From GW2011-AR15 sp964512765 (GTDB taxonomy: Archaea > Nanobdellota > Nanobdellia > Woesearchaeales > GW2011-AR15), in assembly GCA_964512765.1 (NCBI GenBank), contig CAZEKF010000020.1:1-20516 (forward strand): 20,516 bases of DNA, in the 5' to 3' direction. Each line of letters starts with the position of its first letter. Position 1 is the stretch's first letter. The notes below the pieces were generated by a model. It had not been told where the DNA came from. It was given only the letters and a program-made list of their open reading frames with translations, and did not search any database. A program made the position numbers and the translations under genes. Shown here piece by piece: positions 8,480-14,682 of the stretch.

Positions 8480-9493
8480 TTATTTTAGTTTTCTTCCAAC
8501 AGCATCGCAAATTGGTTTTAGTTCTTCTAATAACTTGACAAACTGTTCAGGGTACAACGACTGTGCACCGTCACTAAAAGCTTCTTCAGGGTTTGGATGC
8601 ATCTCAACTATTAAACCGTCTGCGCCAGCTGCAACGCTTGCCTTGCTTAAAGGAATTATTAGCTCTCGGTTACCTGCAGCATGGCTAGGGTCTACAATTA
8701 CGGGCAAATGCGTTTTTTTCTTTAACACAGGTATAGCACTAATGTCTAATGTGTTTCTGTATGATTTTGTTTCAAATGTCCGTATACCACGTTCACAAAA
8801 AATTACGTTTGGATTGCCTTGTGATAAAATGTATTCTGCACTCATTATGAACTCGTCTATTGTTGCACTAAGGCCTCGTTTTAAAATAACAGGAGTTTTC
8901 ACTTTTCCTAATTCTTTCAAAAGATCATAGTTCTGCATGTTCCTTGCACCAACACGCAGTATATCAACATATTCTGCAGCAATTTTTACATCACGAACAT
9001 CCATGATTTCAGTTTCAACAAACAAACCAGTTTTTTGTTTAACTTTCTGTAATAATTTCAAACCTTCAATTCCCATGCCCTGGAAACTGTAAGGCGAAGT
9101 TCTAGGTTTAAAAGCAGATGCCCTCATAATTTTCACGCCCATTTCTTTTAACAACATTGCAGATTCCATTATTTGTTCTTCAGATTCAATTGAACAAGGC
9201 CCACCAATCACTACAAAATCATTGTTACCTATTTTAACATCGCCAAGTTTTATCACTGTTTTCTGTACTTGATGTTCTTTACTCGCCAACTTGTATGGTT
9301 TCAAAATCCTAATTATTTTTTCAACGCACGCTATCGAAGATATACCTTTCAATGCTCTTACATCCCCAAGTACATGTATAACTGTACGTTCTTCACCTTC
9401 AAAAGCCATTGGCTTAAGATTGTGTTCTTTTACTTTGTTTATTATTTTTTTAACATCTTGTTTTTCTGTATTTGGTTTCAACACAATTATCAT
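8480..9493 (-). CDS. aroF: 3-deoxy-7-phosphoheptulonate (DAHP) synthase, type I-beta with N-terminal ferredoxin-like regulatory domain
   Basis: First step of the pathway: PEP plus erythrose 4-phosphate to DAHP. The 337 residues match the Thermotoga maritima type I-beta enzyme (about 338). Residues 1-70 form a small alpha/beta domain opening MIIVLKPNTEKQDV, which in that family is the Tyr/Phe feedback module. The barrel carries GGPCSIES with metal ligand Cys100, the KPRTSPYSFQG motif, VDPSHAAG (metal His) and EMHPNPEEAFSDGAQSL (metal Glu and Asp). The ATG at 9493 has Shine-Dalgarno GGTGAT at 9505-9500. It is the first enzyme gene of the operon and follows a structured leader with an aromatic-rich reading frame. 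Enzyme-level feedback is inferred from the domain, not shown. Confidence 0.96.
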   Translation of the reverse strand: MIIVLKPNTEKQDVKKIINKVKEHNLKPMAFEGEERTVIHVLGDVRALKGISSIACVEKIIRILKPYKLASKEHQVQKTVIKLGDVKIGNNDFVVIGGPCSIESEEQIMESAMLLKEMGVKIMRASAFKPRTSPYSFQGMGIEGLKLLQKVKQKTGLFVETEIMDVRDVKIAAEYVDILRVGARNMQNYDLLKELGKVKTPVILKRGLSATIDEFIMSAEYILSQGNPNVIFCERGIRTFETKSYRNTLDISAIPVLKKKTHLPVIVDPSHAAGNRELIIPLSKASVAAGADGLIVEMHPNPEEAFSDGAQSLYPEQFVKLLEELKPICDAVGRKLK

Positions 9494-9535
9494 TTTTCTA
9501 TCACCTTTTAGATTATATTTTAATTGACAATGAGT

Positions 9536-9601
9536 GCCAGGTATTTAGTGTATTGATAAAAAGATTGTTATCAACCGCTAGGAACTAAACCCTGGCCTAG
9601 C
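9536..9601 (-). promoter_or_regulatory. Structured leader RNA with competing hairpins upstream of aroF
   Basis: Three pairings are visible on the transcribed strand. Stem 1 is GCTAGG (9601-9596) with CCTAGC (9582-9577), loop 13 nt, and contains the leader stop codon. Stem 2 is TTGATAA (9574-9568) with TTATCAA (9559-9553), loop 8 nt. Stem 3 is GCCAGG plus TTTAG (9596-9591, 9589-9585) with CTAAA plus CCTGGC (9548-9544, 9541-9536); it encloses stem 2. Stems 1 and 3 share base 9596 and interleave, so they cannot coexist as simple secondary structure. A U5 run (9562-9558) lies 15 nt after stem 1. The aroF Shine-Dalgarno is about 30 nt beyond stem 3 and not obviously paired. No folding energies were computed. 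Confidence 0.6.
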
Positions 9602-9674
9602 TAAAATAAAAATAGAAGTATGCAAAATAATCTAACCAAGAATCTACAAAATTTACACAGGTTAGTTCTGACAT
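9597..9674 (-). CDS. Aromatic-rich leader peptide (candidate attenuator peptide)
   Basis: A 25-codon frame, ATG at 9674 and TAG at 9599-9597. The peptide opens MSELTCVNF and ends SWLDYFAYFYFYFS. Ten residues are aromatic (Phe9, Trp13, then Tyr16, Phe17, and Tyr-Phe three times at 19-24). The Tyr and Phe codons are mixed (TAT, TAC, TTT, TTC), which argues against a simple low-complexity tract. The ATG is 28 bp downstream of a TATA box, the same spacing as other apparently leaderless genes here, so the transcript probably starts within a few bases of it. The stop codon lies in one arm of a hairpin. It resembles bacterial pheA-type leader peptides. Role inferred: ribosome stalling when Phe- or Tyr-tRNA is scarce controls the aro operon. 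Chance occurrence in AT-rich DNA is the alternative. Confidence 0.72.
   Translation of the reverse strand: MSELTCVNFVDSWLDYFAYFYFYFS
9632..9665 (-). promoter_or_regulatory. Possible pause-type hairpin within the leader peptide frame
   Basis: CTAACC (9665-9660) is a perfect complement of GGTTAG (9637-9632), with a 22-nt loop between. The second arm ends just before the run of Tyr and Phe codons and includes the Trp13 codon. By position it recalls the pause hairpin of bacterial amino acid attenuators. The stem is only six base pairs and the loop is large, so it may be coincidental. Confidence 0.3.
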
Positions 9675-9698
9675 AACAGAAAAGGAAAGCAGACCTTA

Positions 9699-9706
9699 TA
9701 TTTAAA
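9699..9706 (-). promoter_or_regulatory. TATA box of the aromatic amino acid operon
   Basis: The minus strand reads TTTAAATA, with ATAAGG following, centred near 9702. An archaeal transcript would start about 26-28 bases downstream, at roughly 9674-9677. That is at or just before the leader-peptide ATG. The leader between this start and the aroF ATG is about 180 nt, unusually long for such a compact genome. Confidence 0.6.
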
Positions 9707-9720
9707 TGTTTTCCGATATT

Positions 9721-9740
9721 TTTGTCGAGTTATTTGTCGA
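9721..9740 (-). repeat. Direct repeat TCGACAAA upstream of the aro promoter
   Basis: On the minus strand TCGACAAA occurs at 9740-9733 and again at 9728-9721, a 12-bp period of about one helical turn. The nearer copy ends about 15 bp upstream of the TATA box. The position suits a transcription factor binding site for the aro operon (inference). No matching repeat was noticed at the other promoters in the window. Confidence 0.45.
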
Positions 9741-9772
9741 CTATAAACTTAATTTTTTAGATTTAGTAGAAT

Positions 9773-9778
9773 AAAAAA
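9773..9778 (-). terminator. Oligo-T terminator of the 5S rRNA gene
   Basis: The transcribed strand runs into TTTTTT three bases after the 5S 3' end, a typical archaeal intrinsic terminator. It separates the 5S transcript from the aro promoter downstream. Confidence 0.6.
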
Positions 9779-9780
9779 GG

Positions 9781-9893
9781 TGGACAGCGAACCAGGTTTC
9801 CCGTACAGAGTACAGTACAGCAAGGAACGTCGGCGGTTTTAACTTTGGTGTTCGGAATGGGAACCAGTGGAACCCCGCCACTATGGCCGTCCA
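9781..9893 (-). rRNA. rrf: 5S ribosomal RNA
   Basis: The minus strand contains recognisable 5S elements: GGCCATAGTGGCGGGG near the 5' end, CCCATTCCGAACACC and AAGTTAAAACCGCC in the central region, and the GGGAAACCTGG segment before the 3' end. The terminal stem GGACGGC (9892-9886) pairs with GCTGTCC (9788-9782), and an extra U-A pair gives the stated ends. At about 111-113 nt it is slightly short for a 5S RNA. It is not beside 16S or 23S genes in this window. It has its own TATA box 26 bp upstream and its own T6 terminator, so it is a free-standing transcription unit. Exact ends are inferred from pairing. Confidence 0.95.
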
Positions 9894-9913
9894 AAGTCAG
9901 AGAAAAAATGTCA

Positions 9914-9923
9914 ATTTATAAAT
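9914..9923 (-). promoter_or_regulatory. TATA box of the 5S rRNA gene
   Basis: ATTTATAAAT, centred 26 bp upstream of the 5S 5' end, is ideal archaeal spacing. It begins two bases past the stop codon of the upstream nucleotidyltransferase gene. A T6 run on the transcribed strand (9908-9903) lies between this box and the 5S start and may terminate that upstream transcript. Confidence 0.75.
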
Positions 9924-9924
9924 G

Positions 9925-10716
9925 TTATTGTTTCAGGTCTTGTTTAGATCTTAATTTAGTTATTTTTGTAGTGCTCAAATAACCGTTTAGGAAACCTTTT
10001 TGAGCCAATTCTGGAAATATGTTTTCTTCTAAACTGCTTCCAGGATACTCCAACAACTCGGGTTGTGTTATGAATACTGATGAAAAACCAAGGTAAACAT
10101 CACTTTTTTCAGGTTTTTGTTCAAATTCTAATATTTTAGAACCTTCAATCTTAACAACACCTTTTTTACTTGGATCAGGAGTTGTAGTTAATAACAATGT
10201 AGACATACCTTTTCTCTTAAGATGTTCATTCCATAGTTCTTCAAGATTTAATTTGTCGAAAAGAATGTCACCGTAAACAACAAGAAAATTTGTATTTATC
10301 TTACCTTTAACTAATTTCAATGAGTCTCCAGTGCCTTTCGAATCTTTTTCTTCAATATATTCAATTTCAACACCATATTTAGAACCATTCCGGACAATGG
10401 CAAATACTACATTTAGAACTTTTTTTCTTGCAACTAAATGAATTTTCTTAAAACCTTCTTCTTTAAGCTTTTTAATCATGCTTTCAATAAGAGTTTTTCC
10501 ATTTAGTTTGGCTGTTATTCTGTATTCTGTTTCTGAGATTTTAAGATCTTCTTCTGGTCCACCAGATAATATAACGGCAACTTTGTTCTCTCCTAAAGCA
10601 TTATTGACAAGTAATTCAATTGCCTGACTCCTATTTCTAACATAAATGTAATCTATAATACTGTCGATATCATGAAGTGTTTTCTCGTTAATTGTTATGG
10701 AGATTTTTCTCTTCAT
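9925..10716 (-). CDS. Ribbon-helix-helix domain fused to a nucleotidyltransferase
   Basis: The 263-residue protein has two parts. Residues 1-43 (opening MKRKISITINEKTLHDIDS, with RNRSQAIELLVNNAL) form an RHH/CopG-type DNA-binding domain. Residues about 46-263 form a GT-A nucleotidyltransferase like those making NDP-sugars: AVILSGGPEEDL, AKLNGKTLIESMI, KGTGDSLKL and VVYGDILFD. The usual GTRL signature after the glycine loop is replaced by PEEDL. The frame is open from an ATG at 10749, but a TATA box centred 26-27 bp upstream of the ATG at 10716 implies a leaderless mRNA starting there, and the RHH domain begins at that Met. It is divergent from ugd, across a palindrome it might bind. Sugar and nucleotide specificity are unknown. 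Confidence 0.85.
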   Translation of the reverse strand: MKRKISITINEKTLHDIDSIIDYIYVRNRSQAIELLVNNALGENKVAVILSGGPEEDLKISETEYRITAKLNGKTLIESMIKKLKEEGFKKIHLVARKKVLNVVFAIVRNGSKYGVEIEYIEEKDSKGTGDSLKLVKGKINTNFLVVYGDILFDKLNLEELWNEHLKRKGMSTLLLTTTPDPSKKGVVKIEGSKILEFEQKPEKSDVYLGFSSVFITQPELLEYPGSSLEENIFPELAQKGFLNGYLSTTKITKLRSKQDLKQ

Positions 10717-10738
10717 AAAAAAGGAGAATAGCACAAAG

Positions 10739-10746
10739 TATATAAA
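10739..10746 (-). promoter_or_regulatory. TATA box of the RHH-nucleotidyltransferase gene
   Basis: The minus strand reads TTTATATA, centred about 26-27 bp from the ATG at 10716. This predicts a leaderless transcript and supports the downstream start codon over the one at 10749, which lies within or upstream of the promoter. Confidence 0.7.
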
Positions 10747-10747
10747 C

Positions 10748-10779
10748 ATATCTTACAAAGTAGGATAAGGGTAAGATAT
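10748..10779. promoter_or_regulatory. Perfect inverted repeat between divergent TATA boxes (candidate operator)
   Basis: ATATCTTAC (10748-10756) and GTAAGATAT (10771-10779) are exact 9-bp inverted copies separated by 14 bp. Each abuts one of the two divergent TATA boxes, so the half-sites also occupy the BRE positions where TFB contacts DNA. A dimeric regulator bound here could block both promoters. The neighbouring RHH protein is a natural candidate. Alternatively the symmetry is just two similar BRE/TATA promoters back to back. Confidence 0.5.
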
Positions 10780-10787
10780 TTATATAA
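10779..10787 (+). promoter_or_regulatory. TATA box of ugd
   Basis: TTTATATAA, centred near 10783, predicts a transcript start around 10809 and a short leader of about 12 nt. That leader carries the Shine-Dalgarno AGGTGAT (10809-10815), five bases before the ugd ATG. Confidence 0.7.
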
Positions 10788-10820
10788 TTGTTTTAATCAT
10801 ATCGACGTAGGTGATGCTTA

Positions 10821-12086
10821 ATGAAATTATCGGTTATAGGTCTTGGCTATGTGGGTTTGATACAAGCAGCAGGCATGGCTAAACTAGGTTATAATGTTAT
10901 TGGAATTGATATTGACAAAGAAAAAGTTGGAAAAATTAATAGTAAAAAACCACCAATTTATGAAAAGGGTCTGACAGAAAGGTTGCAGGAAGTAATTCCT
11001 GATAAATTAACAGCTACTGAAGATCTTAAAGCAGTTCAAGATACAGATGTTACGTTTATTTGTGTTGGAACTCCGTCAAAAAAACAAGGAGAAATGTCTT
11101 TGCACCAATTAAGGAATGTTTTGAATCAGTTAGGAAAATTATTAGATAAAACTCATCATATTTTTGTAATAAAAAGCACAGTTGTGCCAGGAACTTGTGA
11201 AGATGTTGTTATCCCAACACTGGAAAAAGCATCAGGAAAAATATTTGGAAAAGATTTTTCTGTTGTTATGAATCCGGAATTTTTAAGAGAGGGCGAAGCT
11301 ATTGAAGATTTTTTTAACCCAGACAGAATAGTACTAGGAAGTTCTGATAAAAACGCATTAGTAAGAGTCAAAGAAATTTACAGTGCATTCAAATGCCCGG
11401 TAGTTGAAACGAATTTTAAGGAAGCAGAAATGATAAAATATGCTTCAAACGCGTTTTTAGCAACTAAAATATCATTTATTAATGAAATAGGCAACATATC
11501 AAAGACACAAGGAATAGATACAAATATGGTCGCAAAAGGCATTGGTTTGGACAAAAGAATAAGCCCGCATTTTCTTAAATCAGGCATTGGTTTTGGTGGT
11601 AGCTGTTTCCCAAAAGATGTTAACGCAATAGTTTACAAAGCAACTGAAAAAGGTTACAATCCCAGATTGTTAAGATCTGTTTTAGATATTAACAGAGAAC
11701 AACCTTTGAAAATGATAGAAATACTTGATAAAGCAGCTGCACCAATTAAAGGAAAAAAAGTTGGGTTGCTTGGGTTAACATTCAAAGCAGGCACAGATGA
11801 TATTAGAGAAAGCCCAGCATTGAACACCATCAAAGAGCTTTTAATGGAAGAAGCAGAGCTCTACATCCACGACCCGAAAGCAATGGATAAAGCAATGAAA
11901 TTATTTCCACACCTGAATTACTTAGACGATGGGCAAGAAGTTATTGATAACAGCGATGTTGTCTTAATATTAACAGAATGGCCAGAGTTTAGAGAATTAG
12001 ATTACGGAGACAAACTAGTCATAGACGGCAAAAATCTGTTCTATGGAGATAACAGGCCAAAAAATTATCAAGGTATTTGTTGGTAA
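10821..12086 (+). CDS. ugd: UDP-glucose 6-dehydrogenase
   Basis: Oxidises UDP-glucose to UDP-glucuronate in two NAD-dependent steps, supplying surface glycans. The 421-residue protein has the three-domain nucleotide sugar dehydrogenase layout: Rossmann motif GLGYVG (7-12), CVGTP (81-85), KSTVVPGTC (118-126), NPEFLREGEA (151-160), catalytic-type Lys206 and Asn210 in EMIKYASNAF, and nucleophile Cys262 in GFGGSCFPKD. The C-terminal domain has GLTFKAGTDDIRESPA. The GFGGSCFPKD form is typical of UDP-glucose or GDP-mannose dehydrogenases and differs from the second dehydrogenase at 18254. It has its own promoter, is divergent from the RHH-nucleotidyltransferase, and ends at a T7 terminator, so it is a single-gene unit. 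Confidence 0.92.
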   Translation: MKLSVIGLGYVGLIQAAGMAKLGYNVIGIDIDKEKVGKINSKKPPIYEKGLTERLQEVIPDKLTATEDLKAVQDTDVTFICVGTPSKKQGEMSLHQLRNVLNQLGKLLDKTHHIFVIKSTVVPGTCEDVVIPTLEKASGKIFGKDFSVVMNPEFLREGEAIEDFFNPDRIVLGSSDKNALVRVKEIYSAFKCPVVETNFKEAEMIKYASNAFLATKISFINEIGNISKTQGIDTNMVAKGIGLDKRISPHFLKSGIGFGGSCFPKDVNAIVYKATEKGYNPRLLRSVLDINREQPLKMIEILDKAAAPIKGKKVGLLGLTFKAGTDDIRESPALNTIKELLMEEAELYIHDPKAMDKAMKLFPHLNYLDDGQEVIDNSDVVLILTEWPEFRELDYGDKLVIDGKNLFYGDNRPKNYQGICW

Positions 12087-12091
12087 TAAGC

Positions 12092-12098
12092 TTTTTTT
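12092..12098 (+). terminator. Oligo-T terminator after ugd
   Basis: A run of seven T starts six bases after the ugd stop codon. No GC-rich stem precedes it, as is usual for archaeal terminators. Confidence 0.55.
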
Positions 12099-12100
12099 AA

Positions 12101-12153
12101 TAATTTTAATAAAGTGTAATTACTTTCTTTATCTTATTTTTATAAAGGGGGTG
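12101..12153 (+). promoter_or_regulatory. Probable promoter and Shine-Dalgarno of the secreted protein gene
   Basis: GGGGGTG (12147-12153) is a Shine-Dalgarno seven bases before the ATG at 12161. The clearest TATA-like sequence, TTTTTATAAA (12137-12146), is only 19 bp from the ATG and would start transcription inside the gene. A weaker A/T-rich candidate at 12104-12114 would give a transcript starting near 12135 that includes the Shine-Dalgarno. The true TATA box is unresolved. Confidence 0.35.
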
Positions 12154-12160
12154 CCAGTTA

Positions 12161-14680
12161 ATGAGGAAACTAATATTTTGTTGTCTTTTATTGTTAATAG
12201 TGTCTTTTGTGCATGCAGAAGTTATTGTACAAGATGATTTTAATAGACCAGATAATCAAGATGTTTCTGCGAACTATGTTCCAGGATTTATTTATTATGA
12301 AACTCCATTAATTGATTTAGATAATATAACTCAATATAACGGCGAAGATGAAGTTGAAATCAGAAACAATGAATTATTTTTGCAAGAAACAGATTATTGC
12401 GATTTTACAACCATTGTTGCAGATTTTAGCCACATTATTAACCTAACCTCTTATGAAGATGGCAACATTAGTTTTAGAATGACAACAGGAGATAATGGAG
12501 GAAGTGAGAGGTGGTTTGGACATATTGTTTTTGGGGATTCATTGTCAAATTCACCATCTGCTACAGAACAATGCGCCACACAAAATAAAATGTGGAACAC
12601 AATTAATTCAGCAAACGATAAAGATACATTTGTTTTTGTTCAAGTTGTTAGAGCAGAAGGAAAAAACAATGTTCGGGAAGGAGGCGCATGTGGGTATTTA
12701 CCATATTTCGTTGAGAACATAGGAGACGGAACATATCACGAGTTTACCTTTTATTTTAATATATTGAATAACAAAACAAAATTTTATGTAAATGGTATAC
12801 TACAGACAGAGATTAATTGTAACATTGAAAATGCGGAAAAAGTAAATTCTATTGCGTTTCAAACGTACACAAACCAAGGTAACGTAATAGAATACATGAA
12901 AATAGATGATTTGAAAATTAACAAACCTGCGCCAACAGTTAACCTATTACTTCAGAAATTTTCACCGGTTTTTTATCATCACCCAGATGAAGATTATGAA
13001 TTAAATGAAATTGCAAGCATGTTTGATAATGCAGATTTAAAAAAAGGAACTACTCTGGTTAAATCCTCTCCCATAACTGTTGATGACATAACAGATTTAT
13101 TACAATCACACAAACATTCAATGGATCTAACTAATGTTAATATTGACATACTTCCTGATTTGCCAGATCCAAACGATTTTTCTTCAAACAACCCAAAACT
13201 GTATGGAACAATCTCTATAGATGAAAACAATTACAAACACTTGCAATATTTTATTTTTTATCCGTTCCAAGAGTGGTATGTCATGGACCATGAAGGAGAT
13301 TGGGAATTAGTACAAGTTACTTTAGATCCTAATAACGAGATCGAAAGTGTTGCTTACATGTTTAATTTGTTTACAATGATTTACTATGATCCAACATTAA
13401 TAGATTATGTCGATGGCACTCACCCAATTGTCTGGGTAGCAAAAGGTAGTCACAATAGTTATCCAGATAATGCATATCTTGATTTCTCAAACATTGAAGG
13501 AAACCTTGATTTTTTTGAACAATTACTAAATGCATATAAATTGCTTGAGGACTTAAGCCAAGGAGGAAGGGTGATGAAACCAGAGGGCATGCTTCTTGAT
13601 CCAAATGAAGAAACTTATGTTCTTGAAGAAATTACTTCTTCAACACCTTGGATCGAATACGAGGGCATGTGGGGTCAGGAAACCAATTTTATATTTACAA
13701 GTGGACCACAAGGACCGAAACACAACCCAAGGTTTGAAAGAAAATGGAGACACCCAGAAAGATTTACTTATGCACCAGAAAACACATTTTTTTCTGCATT
13801 TTTGTATAGTCCGTTAGATTTTGAAGTTCTGGATGAAAATTCTAATTTAATAACAGATTATGAATTTTATACAGGGCCTGACAACGAACCAGAAACGTTA
13901 ATGCTCTTAGGAGAAAAATATACTTTAAATTTAATTGCAAACGATGCTGGAACATTCACATTGGAGATTTATTTCTATCATAAAGATGCAAACACAGGAA
14001 TTAAAGTAAGATATGAAAACATTCCAAATGGACCAAATACAAGAGGGAAAGTCGAAGTACACAAAGATTCAGATTTCCTTTTGTATATTGATTTCGATGG
14101 AAATGGGGTATACGAAACAACACATTCACCTAACGAGATAGTTGATTATAATGATTTTGAAATATCAGACACTGACAACGACGGAATTAATAATTTTGAA
14201 GATAATTGTCCATTAATTTTAAACCCAGGACAAGAAAATTTCAATAATGATGGTAAAGGTGATGCTTGCGATAATCCAAAGTATCTAAAACAGAGAGCTT
14301 TAAAAATGCTAAAAGACGTAAGAGAAGAAGACCCAAATAACTATAATCTAAAACGTGCAGAAATTTACCTTGGAGCAAGTTTAAGAAATAAATTTTGGTT
14401 GAGTGATTTCACAATTAGATCTCTTAGAGTTTTTTATTATGAAAAAGTTGCGTTTGAGAAATTAGATGGCCACCCAGACATTCAGATGCTTTTGGTCGAT
14501 GCAGATAAGTTGTTAGCAGAACGTCGTATACTTGACAAATATTCAGATAAGTTAAAAGGGTGGAAGAAAAAACAGTATGACGAAGCTGTTAAGCTTTACG
14601 AAGAAGGAAACAAGGCAGTAGAAGACGAAAACTTTTTAGATGCGCTATATTTCTACATGATGAGTTGGGAGACTTTGTAA
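12161..14680 (+). CDS. Secreted protein with Vps62-like domain and thrombospondin type 3 repeat
   Basis: An 839-residue exported protein of unknown role. Residues 1-19 are a signal peptide (charged MRKL, then a hydrophobic core ending VHA). Residues about 20-255 look like a jelly-roll, concanavalin-A/LamG-like sheet domain (DDFNRPDN near the start). Residues about 265-540 resemble the Vps62/DUF946-type domain: KFSPVFYHHPDEDY, LQYFIFYPFQEW, HEGDWELVQVTLD, HPIVWVAKGSH. Residues about 669-705 match a calcium-binding thrombospondin type 3 repeat (DTDNDGINNFEDNCP, then NDGKGDACD). The last 130 residues are charged and helical, ending at a Trp-rich tip without a membrane anchor. It is a single-gene unit converging on a methyltransferase two bases away. 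Extracellular carbohydrate or lipid binding is possible but not shown. Confidence 0.85.
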   Translation: MRKLIFCCLLLLIVSFVHAEVIVQDDFNRPDNQDVSANYVPGFIYYETPLIDLDNITQYNGEDEVEIRNNELFLQETDYCDFTTIVADFSHIINLTSYEDGNISFRMTTGDNGGSERWFGHIVFGDSLSNSPSATEQCATQNKMWNTINSANDKDTFVFVQVVRAEGKNNVREGGACGYLPYFVENIGDGTYHEFTFYFNILNNKTKFYVNGILQTEINCNIENAEKVNSIAFQTYTNQGNVIEYMKIDDLKINKPAPTVNLLLQKFSPVFYHHPDEDYELNEIASMFDNADLKKGTTLVKSSPITVDDITDLLQSHKHSMDLTNVNIDILPDLPDPNDFSSNNPKLYGTISIDENNYKHLQYFIFYPFQEWYVMDHEGDWELVQVTLDPNNEIESVAYMFNLFTMIYYDPTLIDYVDGTHPIVWVAKGSHNSYPDNAYLDFSNIEGNLDFFEQLLNAYKLLEDLSQGGRVMKPEGMLLDPNEETYVLEEITSSTPWIEYEGMWGQETNFIFTSGPQGPKHNPRFERKWRHPERFTYAPENTFFSAFLYSPLDFEVLDENSNLITDYEFYTGPDNEPETLMLLGEKYTLNLIANDAGTFTLEIYFYHKDANTGIKVRYENIPNGPNTRGKVEVHKDSDFLLYIDFDGNGVYETTHSPNEIVDYNDFEISDTDNDGINNFEDNCPLILNPGQENFNNDGKGDACDNPKYLKQRALKMLKDVREEDPNNYNLKRAEIYLGASLRNKFWLSDFTIRSLRVFYYEKVAFEKLDGHPDIQMLLVDADKLLAERRILDKYSDKLKGWKKKQYDEAVKLYEEGNKAVEDENFLDALYFYMMSWETL

Positions 14681-14682
14681 AT

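Noticed and set aside
9512..9526. A/T-rich TATA-like sequence AATTAAAATATAAT just before aroF
   Set aside because: It would put a transcript start at the aroF ATG, but aroF has a proper Shine-Dalgarno that would then be lost, and the 9699-9706 box fits the leader frame better. It could still be a minor internal promoter.
9494..9780. Possible tRNA, known riboswitch class or extra ncRNA in the long gap between aroF and 5S
   Set aside because: No cloverleaf or recognised riboswitch core was seen. The gap is accounted for by the leader peptide, the competing stems, the TATA box, the direct repeat and the 5S terminator.
12043..12237. Small plus-strand frame spanning the ugd 3' end and the start of the secreted protein gene
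   Set aside because: It overlaps both real genes out of frame and crosses the T7 terminator, so it is not a gene.
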